From Cryptomeria japonica (lineage: Eukaryota > Streptophyta > Pinopsida > Cupressales > Cupressaceae): 64,000 nt of DNA. The DNA lies in assembly GCF_030272615.1 (NCBI RefSeq), contig NC_081407.1:265732574-265796573 (forward strand), in the 5' to 3' direction. This document shows, in pieces, positions 10,850-23,200 of this stretch. Each line of letters begins with the position of its first letter. Position 1 is the stretch's first letter. The notes below the pieces were generated by a model. That model did not search any database, was not told the DNA's origin, and was given only the letters and a program-made list of their open reading frames with translations. The position numbers and the translations under genes are program-made.

Positions 10850-11119
10850 TATCTTGAAGGAGAGTTATGGAAATTGGATTCATACCTAAGCTTGACACAT
10901 GCAACACATCATGAAGGGGAATCATCTTGCCATTCTCCCTCTGAAACTAAACAATCCCTTTCCAAACTGGCTGGATTTTGGACAAGTTCCCCATAGAGAT
11001 CTAGATTTTGGTGTCTCCCTCCTTATAACTAGAGAAGTACTCTCTAACTCCTATCATATGAAATGACACCCCACTATCTATATACCAAAAAATCTGTGAG
11101 GTTGAGATAACCATACAAG
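10850..11119 (-). pseudogene. pol: Copia aspartic protease remnant
   Basis: Read on the minus strand, this interval contains WYIDSGVSFHMIG, with the D-S-G catalytic triad of the retropepsin. It then runs through LHDVLHVSSLGMNPISI up to the pre-integrase domain. At least two in-frame TAG codons interrupt it. It sits between gag and integrase, as expected for Copia. Confidence 0.82.
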
Positions 11120-11959
11120 CTATGAGTGCAAACTCATCCTCCATTCTAATGGGGGCTCATTTACACTTGTTGAAGCTACCATCTGCTTCTTTCCTTTCTT
11201 CTCATTCTTCTTCCTTTGCGAGAAATTGCTGACATAGTGGCCAAACTCATGACAACCATAAGACTTGATCTTAGAGAAGTCCTTCTTCTTCTCACTTTGT
11301 GGATTTGATCCTTTGCTAGACCCCTTCTTTGCTTTCCCTTTTCCTTCTAGGGCAACGTTTTCCTGTTCCACCTCACTTTTCTTACTCTTATTGTTAGCTC
11401 CATTGACAAGACTTATTCTAAGCTCCTCCTGAGTGAAATCACTCCATAGTCGATCCCAACAGGGTAAGGTGTCTTGACCATTAATAACTTGAACAAAGAC
11501 ATCCCACTGCTTAGAAAACCCATTTAGGGATATCCGTACTAGCTCATCATCACCTAGTTTATCTCCAATAGCTACTAACTCATCCTTGACAAGTCTAAGC
11601 CTGATGAGGCAACTTGTAATGTCTTCTCCCTTGTTCATCCAAGTATTCCTCAACTTTTCTCTGATGGTCACATTCTCGCATAGATTCAGGGTGGTGTCCC
11701 ACATCGTCTTTGCTATATCCAAATCTGTGATATGCGGAACTATATGATCCTTAACACCATCAAGGATTATCCTGCTCACCTTGGCATCTGCCTTCTTATA
11801 AGTGGCAAGAAGTGTTGGATCTGTAGGTACAATCACAACTGTGGTAACATATTCCTTGATACCATTCTTTTCTAGAAATAAAGATATTCTGGCTTTCTAG
11901 ACACCAAAATTTGAGGCTTTGTCTAATTTGTCCTAATCTCTTAAACCCGCTGAGGCCAT
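11120..11959 (-). pseudogene. gag: Copia Gag polyprotein, N-terminal stops
   Basis: The likely start is the ATG at 11959, opening MASAGLRD. Two TAG codons follow within 25 codons (one at a probable Gln, one at a probable Trp), so the open part begins near 11836. It contains the Copia gag fold with KTMWDTT, DELVRISLNG and EELRISL segments, a Lys-rich region and a degenerate zinc knuckle. In YGCHEFGHYVSNFSQ the first and last Cys are replaced, so RNA binding through this knuckle would be lost. Confidence 0.85.
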
Positions 11960-12065
11960 CTCAAGGGATAAATGAAATAATAATTCTAAAAAGGTCAAAC
12001 TAGGTTTTATAAACCCTCGATTTTCTTTCCATTGCCTAGGGTAAATCTTTTCTACCCTCAACTTA

Positions 12066-12077
12066 GCTCTGATACCA
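12066..12077 (-). other. Primer-binding site of the old Copia element
   Basis: The reverse complement reads TGGTATCAGAGC, directly after the LTR boundary at 12078. It is the initiator tRNA-Met primer site. Confidence 0.88.
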
Positions 12078-12740
12078 TGTGAAATATCTATTGCAATTAC
12101 TGATTATTAATCTCCTATCTAAATAGATTATTTGACTTCCAAATATTGAATAACAATAGAACGACAACCTCACAAATAAAATTACAGATAGAAAATATGC
12201 AACACAATGAACATAGTATTTTTGGACAAATCATCCCTGGAAAAACCTCGAAGGGAAAACCAGTACTGCAGATGAGGAATTATATTAAACTTCAGCAAAA
12301 TAAGAGATACATAAAATAACTTGCCTCTTACTAGCAGAGCTCTGATTTCCCCTACCAAGATCCCACAAGTGCTATCCCCAATGCTATCACTGCGTCATTG
12401 CTAACACTGCGTTATTGCTAACACTGCAAGACTATTTGCTAAATTTGCAAATTGATTTGTTATCATTGCAAATGCTTCTCAAGTGTGTTCTCCAAATTCT
12501 CAATGACCCCCTTTTATACTACTCTCATTGTAAAACCAAAGGGCGAGATTAATTCTCAATCAACGACTGAGATAAGTAACACCTTAACAAACCCTAACTA
12601 AATTGGTTGCAAGGTGTCTCTAAGAGAGTCATCCAATTAAATAAATAATTGTCCCTATTCTAACAAATTTGTTTAGAAAACAATTATTTACTAAATCCTA
12701 GCAAATGGACAAACAACTATCCAAGCTACCCCAACTAATA
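12078..12740 (-). repeat. 5' LTR of the old Copia element
   Basis: 663 bp between the PBS and unrelated sequence. The outer part (12480-12740) matches the partial LTR at 1-263. The outer tip reads TA instead of TG on the minus strand, a likely point mutation. The flanking five bases on the right are AAATG; the left flank is outside the window, so the duplication cannot be checked. Confidence 0.85.
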
Positions 12741-13526
12741 AAATGATGATGATAAGTGTAGTGCCAGTGAAGGGGGTGGAGGTGCCCACGCAATCAATGT
12801 TTAATTTTGAATGAAGTTGTATGTATGCGCTGAAAATTCATTATGCTTCACCATGTTAACTCTGCCAAAATTTTGAAATAAATTAACATGTCAAATTTGG
12901 CCTCAAGTGAATCAGAACTAGTATTGAAAAGATTCAACTAATTTTGTAGAGACGAAAAAGTACATTGATGAGATCTTTTGATATGTACATTCAATATATA
13001 GTCAATTATACCAAGGAAAAGCAAGCAATATAATTGAGAGAAAATCATCATAATTTTATATTTATTTAGACATAACAAAGATCTGTTTAGAAAAAATAAA
13101 TTCTTACATTAAAAAGAAATCTAGACATTAATTGTTGGTTTAGAAATGAATTATAATTGAACCAAGTTATATCTATCACATAAAAAGATTTATATATTTA
13201 TTTTCCTTGCATGATGGTCACACAGGTCAATAGTAGAAAGCTCTTTCTGTAGGACCATGCATCTTTAATTGATGAAAAAGCATTAGAAATATACAAAATC
13301 ACGTACAAGGATGAACTTTATATATCATTCTACTTTGTCAAAAAAACCCTATTTATTAGTAGTTAATAATTTCATTAATTAAATTGATAAAAAATTGTCT
13401 ATTGTGAAAGGGTAATGCCGTTCGAGATGAAACCGTACAAATCTATAAGAATGGATCACCTCCTCACTTTTAAAAGCGTTAAGGCGTTTGCAATCAATAT
13501 TTTGGCCGAGTAATAGTAAGAGAAAA
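12741..13526. other. Intergenic, presumably 5' flank of the F-box/kelch gene
   Basis: AT-rich sequence without supported ORFs or repeats. A TTTTAAAAG element near 13467 could be TATA-like for the downstream gene, but the distance to the first ATG is short and I would not call it. Confidence 0.5.
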
Positions 13527-15036
13527 ATGCAGGGAAAAAGTGTAATGGAAATAATTCCTGGTCTTCCAAATGATATTAGCAGAGAGTGCTTGGTGAGGGT
13601 GCCATGGCCTAAGCACTACAAGCTAAGCTCTGTTTCTAAAACTTGGAAAACTGTTGTAACAGGCCCACTGTTCTATAAGAATAGAAAGAAATTTGGTGCA
13701 AGCCAGGAATTGATTATACTATCAGTATGTTTTGAATATGATTTCAGAATAGTTATCTACGATCCTCTCAAAAAATCTTATCAAATCCTGCCCTCCATTC
13801 CTATTGGAGTTGAGTTTCAGAATACATATTTTGCTCATTGTGTTTCTCTCAATCACAAACTGGTCGTAATGGGCTTTCATGACAGGGAAGAGTTACTTTT
13901 CGTCTATGATTTTTGTTCTGGTATTTTCTTGTTTCTCTCATTCAATAAACTTATTTCTTCTATCAGATTAGAAATAGCTTAAATTTCAAAATAAAATTGA
14001 GAGGTTAAAATTCAATTTTTTAATTGATAAGATACTGTAATTTTTCATTTTTCCGTCTCTTTTTTCTGTTATTCTTAAATTACAAAAACTAATATAATTT
14101 GAAATGATCGTCTAAACAAATCAATTTTTAGAGTGTGGTGTTCTGAAATAGCCCTGGCTAAACTGGTTTCAAAACTGCACAGTAGGACCAGTAACCTTCG
14201 TATTATTGATTTTTTAGAAAATTATAAATCATTGAACACGAGTTTTAACGAGCAGTTTTGGAACCAGTTTAGCCGCGTCCTGATGAAATCTCCCCATCTC
14301 CACCATGCAACCAAAAAAAATTCCAAATAACAAACGATGGCTGTTCACATTTGATTCTCCAGGGAGATGGAAGCGAGGTGCTGACCTTCCTGACAGAAGA
14401 TATCTTTTTGGGTGTTCAGTGGACTCAGCCAAAGGACAGATTTACATTGCTGGAGGGCGTGATGAAAATGATGATCAGATTCTGTTTACAGCTGCAGTTT
14501 ATAATGTAGAGAAAGACGAGTGGGAATATCTTCCTCCCATGATTTGGGGTGGCAACTTCTCCTCCCAGAGTGCGTTCGCGGATAACAAGTTATATGTTAT
14601 AAACCCTCATAGTGATGAGGGGTTTGTACAATGTTATGATCCCAACACACGACTATGGAGAAACATGACCAGATTCCATGACACTATTCATCGCAGTTTC
14701 AAATATGGCATTATTAATTCAGTTTTACCTGCATTTGGACGTTTATTCTATGTTTGCAATGAGAATGTTATAAAGTTTGATTATGTGGAAAACCAATTCC
14801 AATTAGCAGGAACACGTTGTCCTCGTTACTTTAGTGTGGTGGCTATGACAATGTGGCATAGCCAGATAGTTATATGCGGAAGAACTGAGAGTGGTGGCAC
14901 CGCGTTTTATCTGTTTGAGCCATGCACAGTTGGAGAGAATGGACAAGCGGGGAAACCAGAGAAATGGACTCTCCTCACTCATTGGACTCTTGTAGATCTC
15001 ACAGTTATCAATTGTTGTGGAACGTTGACATTGTGA
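13527..15036 (+). CDS. F-box/kelch-repeat protein (join 13527..13920, 14363..15036)
   Basis: Two exons give a 355-residue protein. The F-box is at the N-terminus (IIPGLPNDISRECLVRVP, then HYKLSSVSKTWKTVV). Kelch-type blades follow, e.g. DFCSGRWKRGADLPDRR across the splice, then FGCSVDSAKGQIYIAGG, AAVYNVEKDEWEYLPPM and KLYVINPH. The intron (13921-14362) has GT at its start and TTCTCCAG at its end, and it keeps phase: the Gly of CSGRW is split G|GG. Proteins of this plant family are substrate adaptors of SCF ubiquitin ligases; relatives such as the Arabidopsis KMD group target phenylalanine ammonia-lyase or type-B response regulators. Relatives I know of lack an intron here, so this one may be lineage-specific. 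ATG 13527 is chosen; 13545 and 13488 are in-frame alternatives. No stop or shift is seen, so it is probably functional. Confidence 0.85.
14156..14274. repeat. Inverted repeat inside the F-box gene intron
   Basis: A 23-bp arm at 14156-14178 (GGCTAAACTGGTTTC...) and its reverse complement at 14252-14274 differ at one position and enclose 73 bp. Transcribed as part of the intron, it would fold into a strong hairpin. A small MITE or a hairpin RNA are possible explanations. Confidence 0.75.
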
Positions 15037-18000
15037 TTTTTTTATTGACCGTAAGTCAATATAGGGTTGATATTATTATACTAGCTCTTTTACAATCTAC
15101 CATATATGAAAAATTTACGGGGAAGTTTATCATGAAGTTTTTTTAAAAATCTTGAAGCTATAATGTTAGGATGTTAATGATTTTATTTTTAAATACCATA
15201 AGACATGGTCTTATGAATAGTTTTCTGATTTCTATTTTCTTGAAATAATATTTATGTTTTTGATATCTCCACAACACTAAGTTATGTGGCGTTATGAGTT
15301 TCTATCTAAAATAAGAATTTATATAAAATATTTTTCTTGTTTATTTTAAAGATCTATAATAGACTAACACATTTCTTAATTTATCTAATTATGAATTAAA
15401 TATAATTAATCTTTTTATATAACAAAGAACTATATGCTTCTTTAATAAATATATGAAGAAAGTGTGCTATATGAAGAAAGTGTGCTTTTGTAATAAAGAG
15501 GAGAAGCTGCAAGTTCTTAGGCAAAGGGACTATGCCACAATAGAGATGTTGTAGAGTATAGAATATTTTTCATGAATTTTATTTTATAAAGTTTGTACTA
15601 TGCATTATAATAGATTTAGAATAGTAGTTTGGATTTGAAACAAGGTTATTTAAAAAAATAGAAGTGATCATAAGTATATATAAATTTATGTTAAGTATAA
15701 TTTTTTTTTGTTGGTGAAAAATAAAAAAATGTAGAAGTATCTAATAAATTAGTAAGATCATAGTTGAGCACTTAAAATATACAATAAAATATTAATCCTA
15801 TTTTATTTTATACTTGCTGATGCCTAGATTTGGATTTTGGATATTATGGTATAATCTATGATGAATTTGATGAATGGTGGTCTAGAACCAAAGATTTGAG
15901 ATAATAATACATCTCCTCGAGATATTTAGAGTTGATATTTATAGTACTTGAAAATTATTCATTTTCCAATCTATTATGTGCATTCTGTAACAAATTCATG
16001 ATGGTTGAAGTAAGGCGTTGAATTATGATACCATACTCTATGCGACAATCACAATCTATACTACTATACAGTGATAACTTTAAGAAACCCTCTCTCAAAA
16101 AAGTGTATAAAATCTTGACAAATATTTAATTTTTTTTAAAAAATAATAATAATTTTTATTGGCGAATCTTTTCTTTTTTTAAAGAAAAATATTAATTTTA
16201 TTGGTGTTTTTTTTATAAATTTTTTTTTTGGTAGAAAATATTGGTGAATCCTGGAAAATAATAAGAGTATGCATTAATTACTATTGCAAATCCTTTCATT
16301 TAAAAAAATAAATTTTTAGAGAAAAGTAAAGACCCAAAGGTGGAAATCATTAATGAGTTTAAGAGGTAGACTCTACTTTATTTAGTTTCTACAATGAACT
16401 TAAAATAATCTAATAGCCCTCTTTGTATTTTGTGAGATAAAATGTACCAACAATTTTCAATACTCATGGGGCGAAAAATTGCTTTTAGAACAATGATTTT
16501 TATTGAGATCAACAATTCAAAAGCCGTTTCAAACCCCACAAACATTACAACTTGTAGGTACAATTTACCTCATGAAATATAACATGGAGGTCATTAGATT
16601 ATATTTTAAATCAATGTTGTCAACTAAAGATTGTTATACAACCCTAAAGTAACTAATAATTATGAAATATTATTGGTGAATTAATTTAGATTTCTACAAT
16701 AAATTATAAAATGCTGGCAAATATGATCCAATCATGTATCGAATATTGTGGCGAATCTTTGAGTTAAAAAAATTAATAAAATAAATTCTTTGACAATTCA
16801 AATAACACTAAAATTAAATATTGTAAAAATGTGGCGATTCAGGTTACCTCAAAAGTTGAACTTATTAGCCAAATTTTGATTCCCAAATTTCAAAAAATAG
16901 CCAATTGGTGAAAATTAGCCACTAAAATTTTCACTGATACTATATTTTAAACCTACATACAAGTTTTATTATCCCTTCATAATGGAATTATCAAGCTATT
17001 TCATACATATTTTCTCATCAATATTCCAGTGCAAAAATATTGTTTTAACATACATTTTATTTATTTAGAAACATGGTGAAAATATTGCAATTAAATATTC
17101 TACATACCACATAAATGAATACTAATATAATTAATAAACAATATTTACATTTAAAATTTACATGGTTAAAGTCTTTCATGAAAGACTTTGTTAGAGAAAA
17201 ACGATAAGAAAATGCTAATCTTCAATATACATAATATGATATTAACACATTGACACTCTTCAATCTAATAGCCTTCTAGTAGCACTTATGTACTTATAAA
17301 AAATAATATAAAACCACTATATCATACCTTCAATATATAACAAAGTAGAGATGTCAAAACAACAAATAAATCTTTTAAACCAATGGATACCAAAATCATG
17401 TACAATACACAACTACAAAAAATACTTTAGATCATCTTCTAGGAATAAAAAATATATTAATGACTTCATGTGGGTGTCACATTGATAAGTCAATTTAAAA
17501 TTTTGTGTTAACTTGATATATTTGAAATTAGGATATTAGGATACAAATATTTATAAATAAATATAAAATAAATAAAATGAGAATCATATAAGCATAAATT
17601 TAACAAATTACACAATATATAAATAGGAAAAATCCTTTTGGATTAAAAACCCATAAAATATTATTTTATTAAAATAATTACAAAATATAGCCTACTAAAA
17701 ATAGACTAAACCTAGGGATACTTCTCCTTAATTTCACATGGACAATAACACATTTGTGCATTGTGATATAACTCATCATAAAAAATTTAATTCACACACT
17801 CTCAAATGAGAGAGAACCTCCTTAAATATAGGAAGAAGGGCGGTGAAATACATTAAGGGGTATTGGTCACAACTATGGAATAACCCCCATTCATAAATAA
17901 GTAATAATTATTTTGAATGGGATATGCTTAATAAATAATATAATATATAAGGTTTAAAAACTTATAGTAGAACATTAAATAAATATTATAATAGCATTAC

Positions 18001-18469
18001 CCCTAATAATACTATGCTTGCAGTCTTGCTTAATGTTACTAGGGGGCATCACATGTCAATTTCCATAAAAAAATAAAGCACCCTAGTAATGTAAGTCATC
18101 TTCGATGGTGATAAATACAAACAAAAAATTATTCCAATATGACGATCATGCATTTAAGATTACATGAAATTCATCTTGTAATAATTTATAATCCTAGTGT
18201 TTTAAACAAATGATGCTATGAGGTCTTCTAAAAAATTATATTGTAGCTACGATCTCCCGAAATTAGCCTCTCCCGAGGTTCATTACATACTTCCCATGGG
18301 TCTTATATAATACAATTCTTTTGCAATTGGAAGATTTAAAAAGTGAACAATTTACAATATGCTTGAAGGACTTAAAAATTCCCAACAGACTTAGTAATGC
18401 CTAAAGTTTTTTTTGAAAACTTGAAGTCAAAACATTTTAGATGGGTTTCTATAGTTTATTATTGATGTT
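15037..18469. other. Gene-free AT-rich intergenic sequence
   Basis: No ORF with protein-like composition on either strand. A loosely recurring GGCGAATC/GGTGAATC motif appears at about 16155-16840, and one short tandem duplication (TATATGAAGAAAGTGTGCT) lies near 15450-15490. Otherwise I see nothing here. Confidence 0.6.
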
Positions 18470-18588
18470 TTTCTTTCTATTCACAATTGTTGTCCTAGCT
18501 CTCTCTGACTGTCTCTCATGGCGGCGTTCTGCTAGCCGCTTCTAGCTAGTGGTTCCTTGTGTGTTTCTTGTCTCCCTCTAGTTTTCCT

Positions 18589-20141
18589 ATGGCTGAGGCT
18601 CTGGGGGGGCCTTTACGGGTTTCCCAAAAGGTTGGGTCCCATATTTTTGTTTCACGTGACTGCCTTTCTTTTCAAGAGGACCCTCTAGTGGTAGATTCTT
18701 CCCACCCCCCTTCTTCTACTCAATACCATTTTGACCTTTTTGCAGAACTTGAATCTTTGACTTATGCAAAGAAACTCTGGGGTGGAAGGCCCACGAAGAT
18801 GGGGAGATCTTCTAATAGTCCTTCTCCTCAGACTAAATGTGTGGTTAGTGAACATCAAGTGGAGGTACCTAATGTGTTAGTTAACTCGATTATTGTTGAA
18901 CTTAGCCTCTCCTTGGTTGGGAAGTTTCTAGTGTTCCCTCCTTCTCTGGATTTGGTGAAAAAATGGGTTGCTACTAGATGTAAGTTGAAAGGAAGTGTGC
19001 CCACCAATGCTATGGCTAATGGCCTCTTCCTTTTCAGCTTCACTAATCAATCTAATTTGGCTAGTACTCTCACGGATGGGCCTTGGACCTATGAGAATAA
19101 CAACTTACTCTCCTTGTGCAAATGGAAACCTAACCTTGATCCCTAGGCTGATCTTCGTATTATGGCCCCCACATGGATTCATCTCCCTGGGTTACTGCTT
19201 GAGTTATAAAAAATTGGAGATTCTCAAAGGGATTGCAAACTCCTTCGGGAAGTTCCTTGCTATTGATAGTGTAGCACAATGCAGATCACATTTTCTATTT
19301 GCACGGGTCTGTGTTAATGTTTCTATCAACTTGGTGTTACCTACCAAGGATACCCTCCTCTCTAAGTTGGGCTCTTGGGTTCAACCCATTGAGTATGAGA
19401 ATGCCAAAGCCTTCTGCCAAAGTTGTGGCCATTTTGGATATCTTAGTTCAGCCTGTAGAAGAAATGACAACCATAAACAACTGAACCCTAAAAGTATGGA
19501 AGTGCTGGAAGAGAAAAAAGAAAAAGGCTGAGAATCATCTAGTACAAGCCCCCACGGTGTTGGAAGGTCCCTCCAATTAGGATATTAAAAATAACTTTCT
19601 TAAGGATAAGAAGAAGAAGAAGCTGGATGACCACACAACATCCTCCTCTGGGAATGAGGCGTCAAGTGAAGTTCCTCCACCACCTTTTAATCCTCCTAAG
19701 GATTGTCACTTGGTCATGGAGACTTCAGGGAACAGTGAGCTATTTATTGACTTGATCCAGAAGTAAGGACAGGAGAAGAATGTGAATGCTACTCCTAGAG
19801 AAGACTCATTTTTAATTGTTGGTGATCACCTCCTCTCCCAAAATAAAGAGAATGTCAATCAGGAAAACCAGTTGTTAACTCCTGAAAAGAAAAACCATGG
19901 AGGGTTTGGTAACCTTAAGGAAAATATACACATTCTGGGATTCTCTTCCACCCCTCCGCCAATTAAGTCAAAGTTTTGGCTAGCTGAAGATGACAAGGAA
20001 GATAAAGAGTGGACACGTGTTGCCACTAAGAATAAAACAAAGAAAAAAGTGGATGTGGGAGGAAACCGTAAGGCTGGAAGACCTTCTTTGAGAGACACTA
20101 GACAAAAGGATGCAGAACAAGAGGTGGTGGTAGGGAAATAG
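18589..20141 (+). pseudogene. LINE ORF1 (gag-like, DUF4283 and CCHC)
   Basis: Starts at ATG 18589 (MAEALGGPLRV). The plant L1 ORF1 core includes FLFSFTNQSNLASTLTDGPW and a CKWKPNLDP segment, followed by a stop at 19144 and a frameshift between about 19190 and 19230. The frame then continues with FLFARVCVNVSINLVLP and a zinc knuckle CQSCGHFGYLSSAC (about 19411-19452). The C-terminal part (19782-20141) is hydrophilic and ends KWTRV-like, then Lys-rich. Stops at about 19577 and 19764 separate it. The family's role is binding LINE RNA for target-primed reverse transcription. Confidence 0.8.
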
Positions 20142-20251
20142 ACAACCATAGAAGGGATCTCAAAGAATAAAAAGAAGAAAACTTAATATCCCTATGTTGG
20201 GTTTGTCTCTATTCAAGTGAGTAGAGTTATTTTCTTTGTTTTTGGTTTTTA

Positions 20252-23200
20252 ATGAAAGTCCTCTCCTGGAATGTTCGGGGCTTAAACAACCCAATAAAAC
20301 AACATATGTTAAGATGTAATCTAATGGAGCAAAAGGTGGATATTTTATTGATTCAAGAAACTAAAATGAATAAGGAGAATTTTTAGAAGGCTACTAACTC
20401 CTTTTGGACTTCTTACTCCTTCCTAAATTGTGACTCTAATGGTGCTTCTAAGGGAATTGCCACTCTCTGGAACCCTACTTTTTTTGAAGGCTCATTGATT
20501 CACTCAGAAAAGAATTGTTTGTTTTTCATGATGAAAGAACTTAGAACCCAAATCCAATGGTACTTTGTTAATGTTTATGCCCCTAATGCTAGGTCCCCTG
20601 GAGCTTGTCTTTGGTCCACTCTGTATTGTCTCATTGGGAACTAGAAGAATGAAATGAGGATGGTAGAAAAATATTTTAACTCCCCTTTGTACCCTTCTGA
20701 GAAAGTTGGTGGTTGTGAAGACTATTTGGAGAGTATGACTGACCTTGTGGATTTTATCTCCTCCTCTAGTTTGATGGACATTAACCTCAGTGGTTCTAAG
20801 TTCACTTGGTCTAATCGGTGTCTTGGGAAAAATCTGATTCAGGTTCGGTTGGATAGGGTGTTGGTCTCCACTAATTGGGAGGACTTTGATTCCTTTTCCC
20901 TTTCCTCCTTTACTAGATTGGGGTCTAATCATAATGCTATCCTCTTGGTAATGGATGACCCATGTGATCATAAATGTTACCTGTTCAGGTATGAGATGAT
21001 GTGGTCTCATCACCCGAATTTTAGAAAGCTTGTGGAACAATGGTGGAATTTTCCAATTTTGGGCACTCCTATGTACCAAATTGCTCAAAAACTTAAACTT
21101 CTTAAATACAAGGTTAAGGGATGGAACCGATACTCCTTCGGAAATATCTTTGAACAAAAAAAGGCCAATATCTATGACCTGGGGAATATACAGACTAAGA
21201 TTTAAGAAAATACTTCTCTAGATAAAGAGTGTGAAGAGGAAGTGGAATTGAGAAATCAATGGCTTCTCCTTAACAGAAAGGAAGAGGTGTGTTGGAAATA
21301 GAAATCAAGGATACAATGGCTAAATGAAGGTGATGAAAACACTAAGTTTTTCTACCAAACTACTATGAAGAACAGAAGTAGAAATATAATTAGGAAACTC
21401 TTCAAAGAGGATGGTACTATGGTGGAGGATGAGGATGAAATGACTGCTCTTATCATTGATTTCCTTAGCTTAAACACTCCTAATGGCCAAAGTGGTTTCC
21501 AAGCCTCGATCGAAATCTCTTGGATGTTATCCTTGAATTTATTAGGGCTGAGGACTTATCTATGTTCACTGAAAATGTTACTATGTAGGAGGTGCAGACT
21601 GCATTGTTCTCATTTTCCCCTTGCAAGGCCCTGGGGCCAGATGGGTTACCCCTTGCCTTCTTCCAAGATCACTAGGATGTTGTGGGAGTTGATGTCTTCA
21701 ATTCAGTTAAGGACTTCATCAGAACTAGTAAACTCCTTAAAGAGATCAATGCCACTTTTATTGCTTTAATCCCTAAACATGATAATGTTCTTTCCACCAA
21801 AGACTTTAGACCTATTAGTCTTTGTAACACGGTCTACAAGATCCTCTCTAAAGTGTTTGTCAATAGAATAAAACCCCTGCTTGATAAGCTAATCTTAGGT
21901 AATCAGAAAGGGTTTGTAAAAGGAAGACACAATCTTGATGCTGTGATTGTGGTGCATGAACTTGTCCACTCCATGGAGAACAACAAAAAACCTGCCATGG
22001 CTTTTAAAATTGATATCTCTAAGGCCTACAACAGGGTTTCTTGGGACTTCCTCTTTGAAGTCCTTAGGAGATTTTTATTCAAAGGAAAATTCTTAAAATT
22101 GATAGAACAATGTGTTTGTACTCTGAAATTTTCTGTCCTTGTTAATGGGAGCCCCATGGGCTATTTCTCTAGTGAGAAATTCGACAGGGAGATCCCCTAT
22201 CCCCCTACCTTTTCATTATTGTTGCTGGAGTCTTGGGTAGAAATATTGGAAAACTGAGAAGGATTGGCTCTCTCAAAGGGGTCAGGGTTGCTTCCACTCT
22301 CGATCCTATTACCCACCAACAATTTGTGGACGATACTATAATATTTGGAGAAGCTTATGTCTCTGAGGCTAAGCATTGGAAAAGAATCTTGGAAAATTAT
22401 GCTCAAATCTTCAGCCAGTATATTAACTATGAAAAGAGAAAGCTATTCCTCATGAATGTTAACTCCACCCTTCAAGATAAAATTTCCACATTCTTAGCTT
22501 GTGAAATTTCTACCCTCCCTGACTCTTATCTCGAGCTTTCCCTCATCTCTAAAGCCCCTTCCTCAGTTTTTTGGAATGGTATTCTTGAAATATTCCACAA
22601 GAAATTGGCTAGCTAGAAAGTGAAGCTCCTTAGTATGGCAGGCAAATTACAATTGGTTAAATCATGTCTCCAAAATTTACCTATCTATTACCTTTCCCTT
22701 TTTAAAGTGCTTGGGGTTGTGGGTGGAAAGATTGAAAGAATAAAAAAAAGGTTGCTCTGGTCAGGCATTGAAGAAAGAAATATAATCTCTCTAGTTGCTT
22801 GGGAGAAAGTGCACAAACCTGTGAGGGAGGGGACTTGGTATATGAAAAAACAAAACCTTCAATAGAGCTCTGTTAACTAAAATTGAATGGTAGTTATTTG
22901 AAGATGTGAAAGATTGGACCAACATTTTGTGTGCTAAATACCTTCATACTCAGAGTTCTGATATGTTTATAAACTTAATGGAGCTACCTTCTGGTTCCTC
23001 CATTTTGAATAATGTTGCTAAAGCTAGAAAGGTCATAAAAAAGAATGGCAAAATGATTATACGTAACGGAAAAAGAACTAACTTCTGGCAAGATGTTTGG
23101 GCGCACTGTCAAGCTCTCACTGATCTCCCACATCTTAGACACATTTATGCCTTCCTAAGTAGATGCTATGGGGTGAAATTTCATGACTACTTTGTGTGGC

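Larger units (their letters stand above)
1..12740 (-). mobile_element. Old Ty1/Copia LTR retrotransposon, split by a nested element (own sequence 1-408 and 8103-12740)
   Basis: Minus-strand Copia element whose 3' LTR runs off the left edge of the window. Read on the minus strand, the order is 5' LTR (12740-12078), primer-binding site, gag, protease, integrase, reverse transcriptase, RNase H, polypurine tract and 3' LTR (263 down to 1). This is the Copia order, with integrase before RT. The body is interrupted at 408/8103 by the plus-strand element 409-8102. Without that insert the internal region is about 4.1 kb, a normal Copia size. All coding parts carry stops and frameshifts, and the RT active site is mutated, so the element is dead. 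The LTR tips are TG...CA on the left copy; the right copy has TA instead of TG. Confidence 0.9.
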
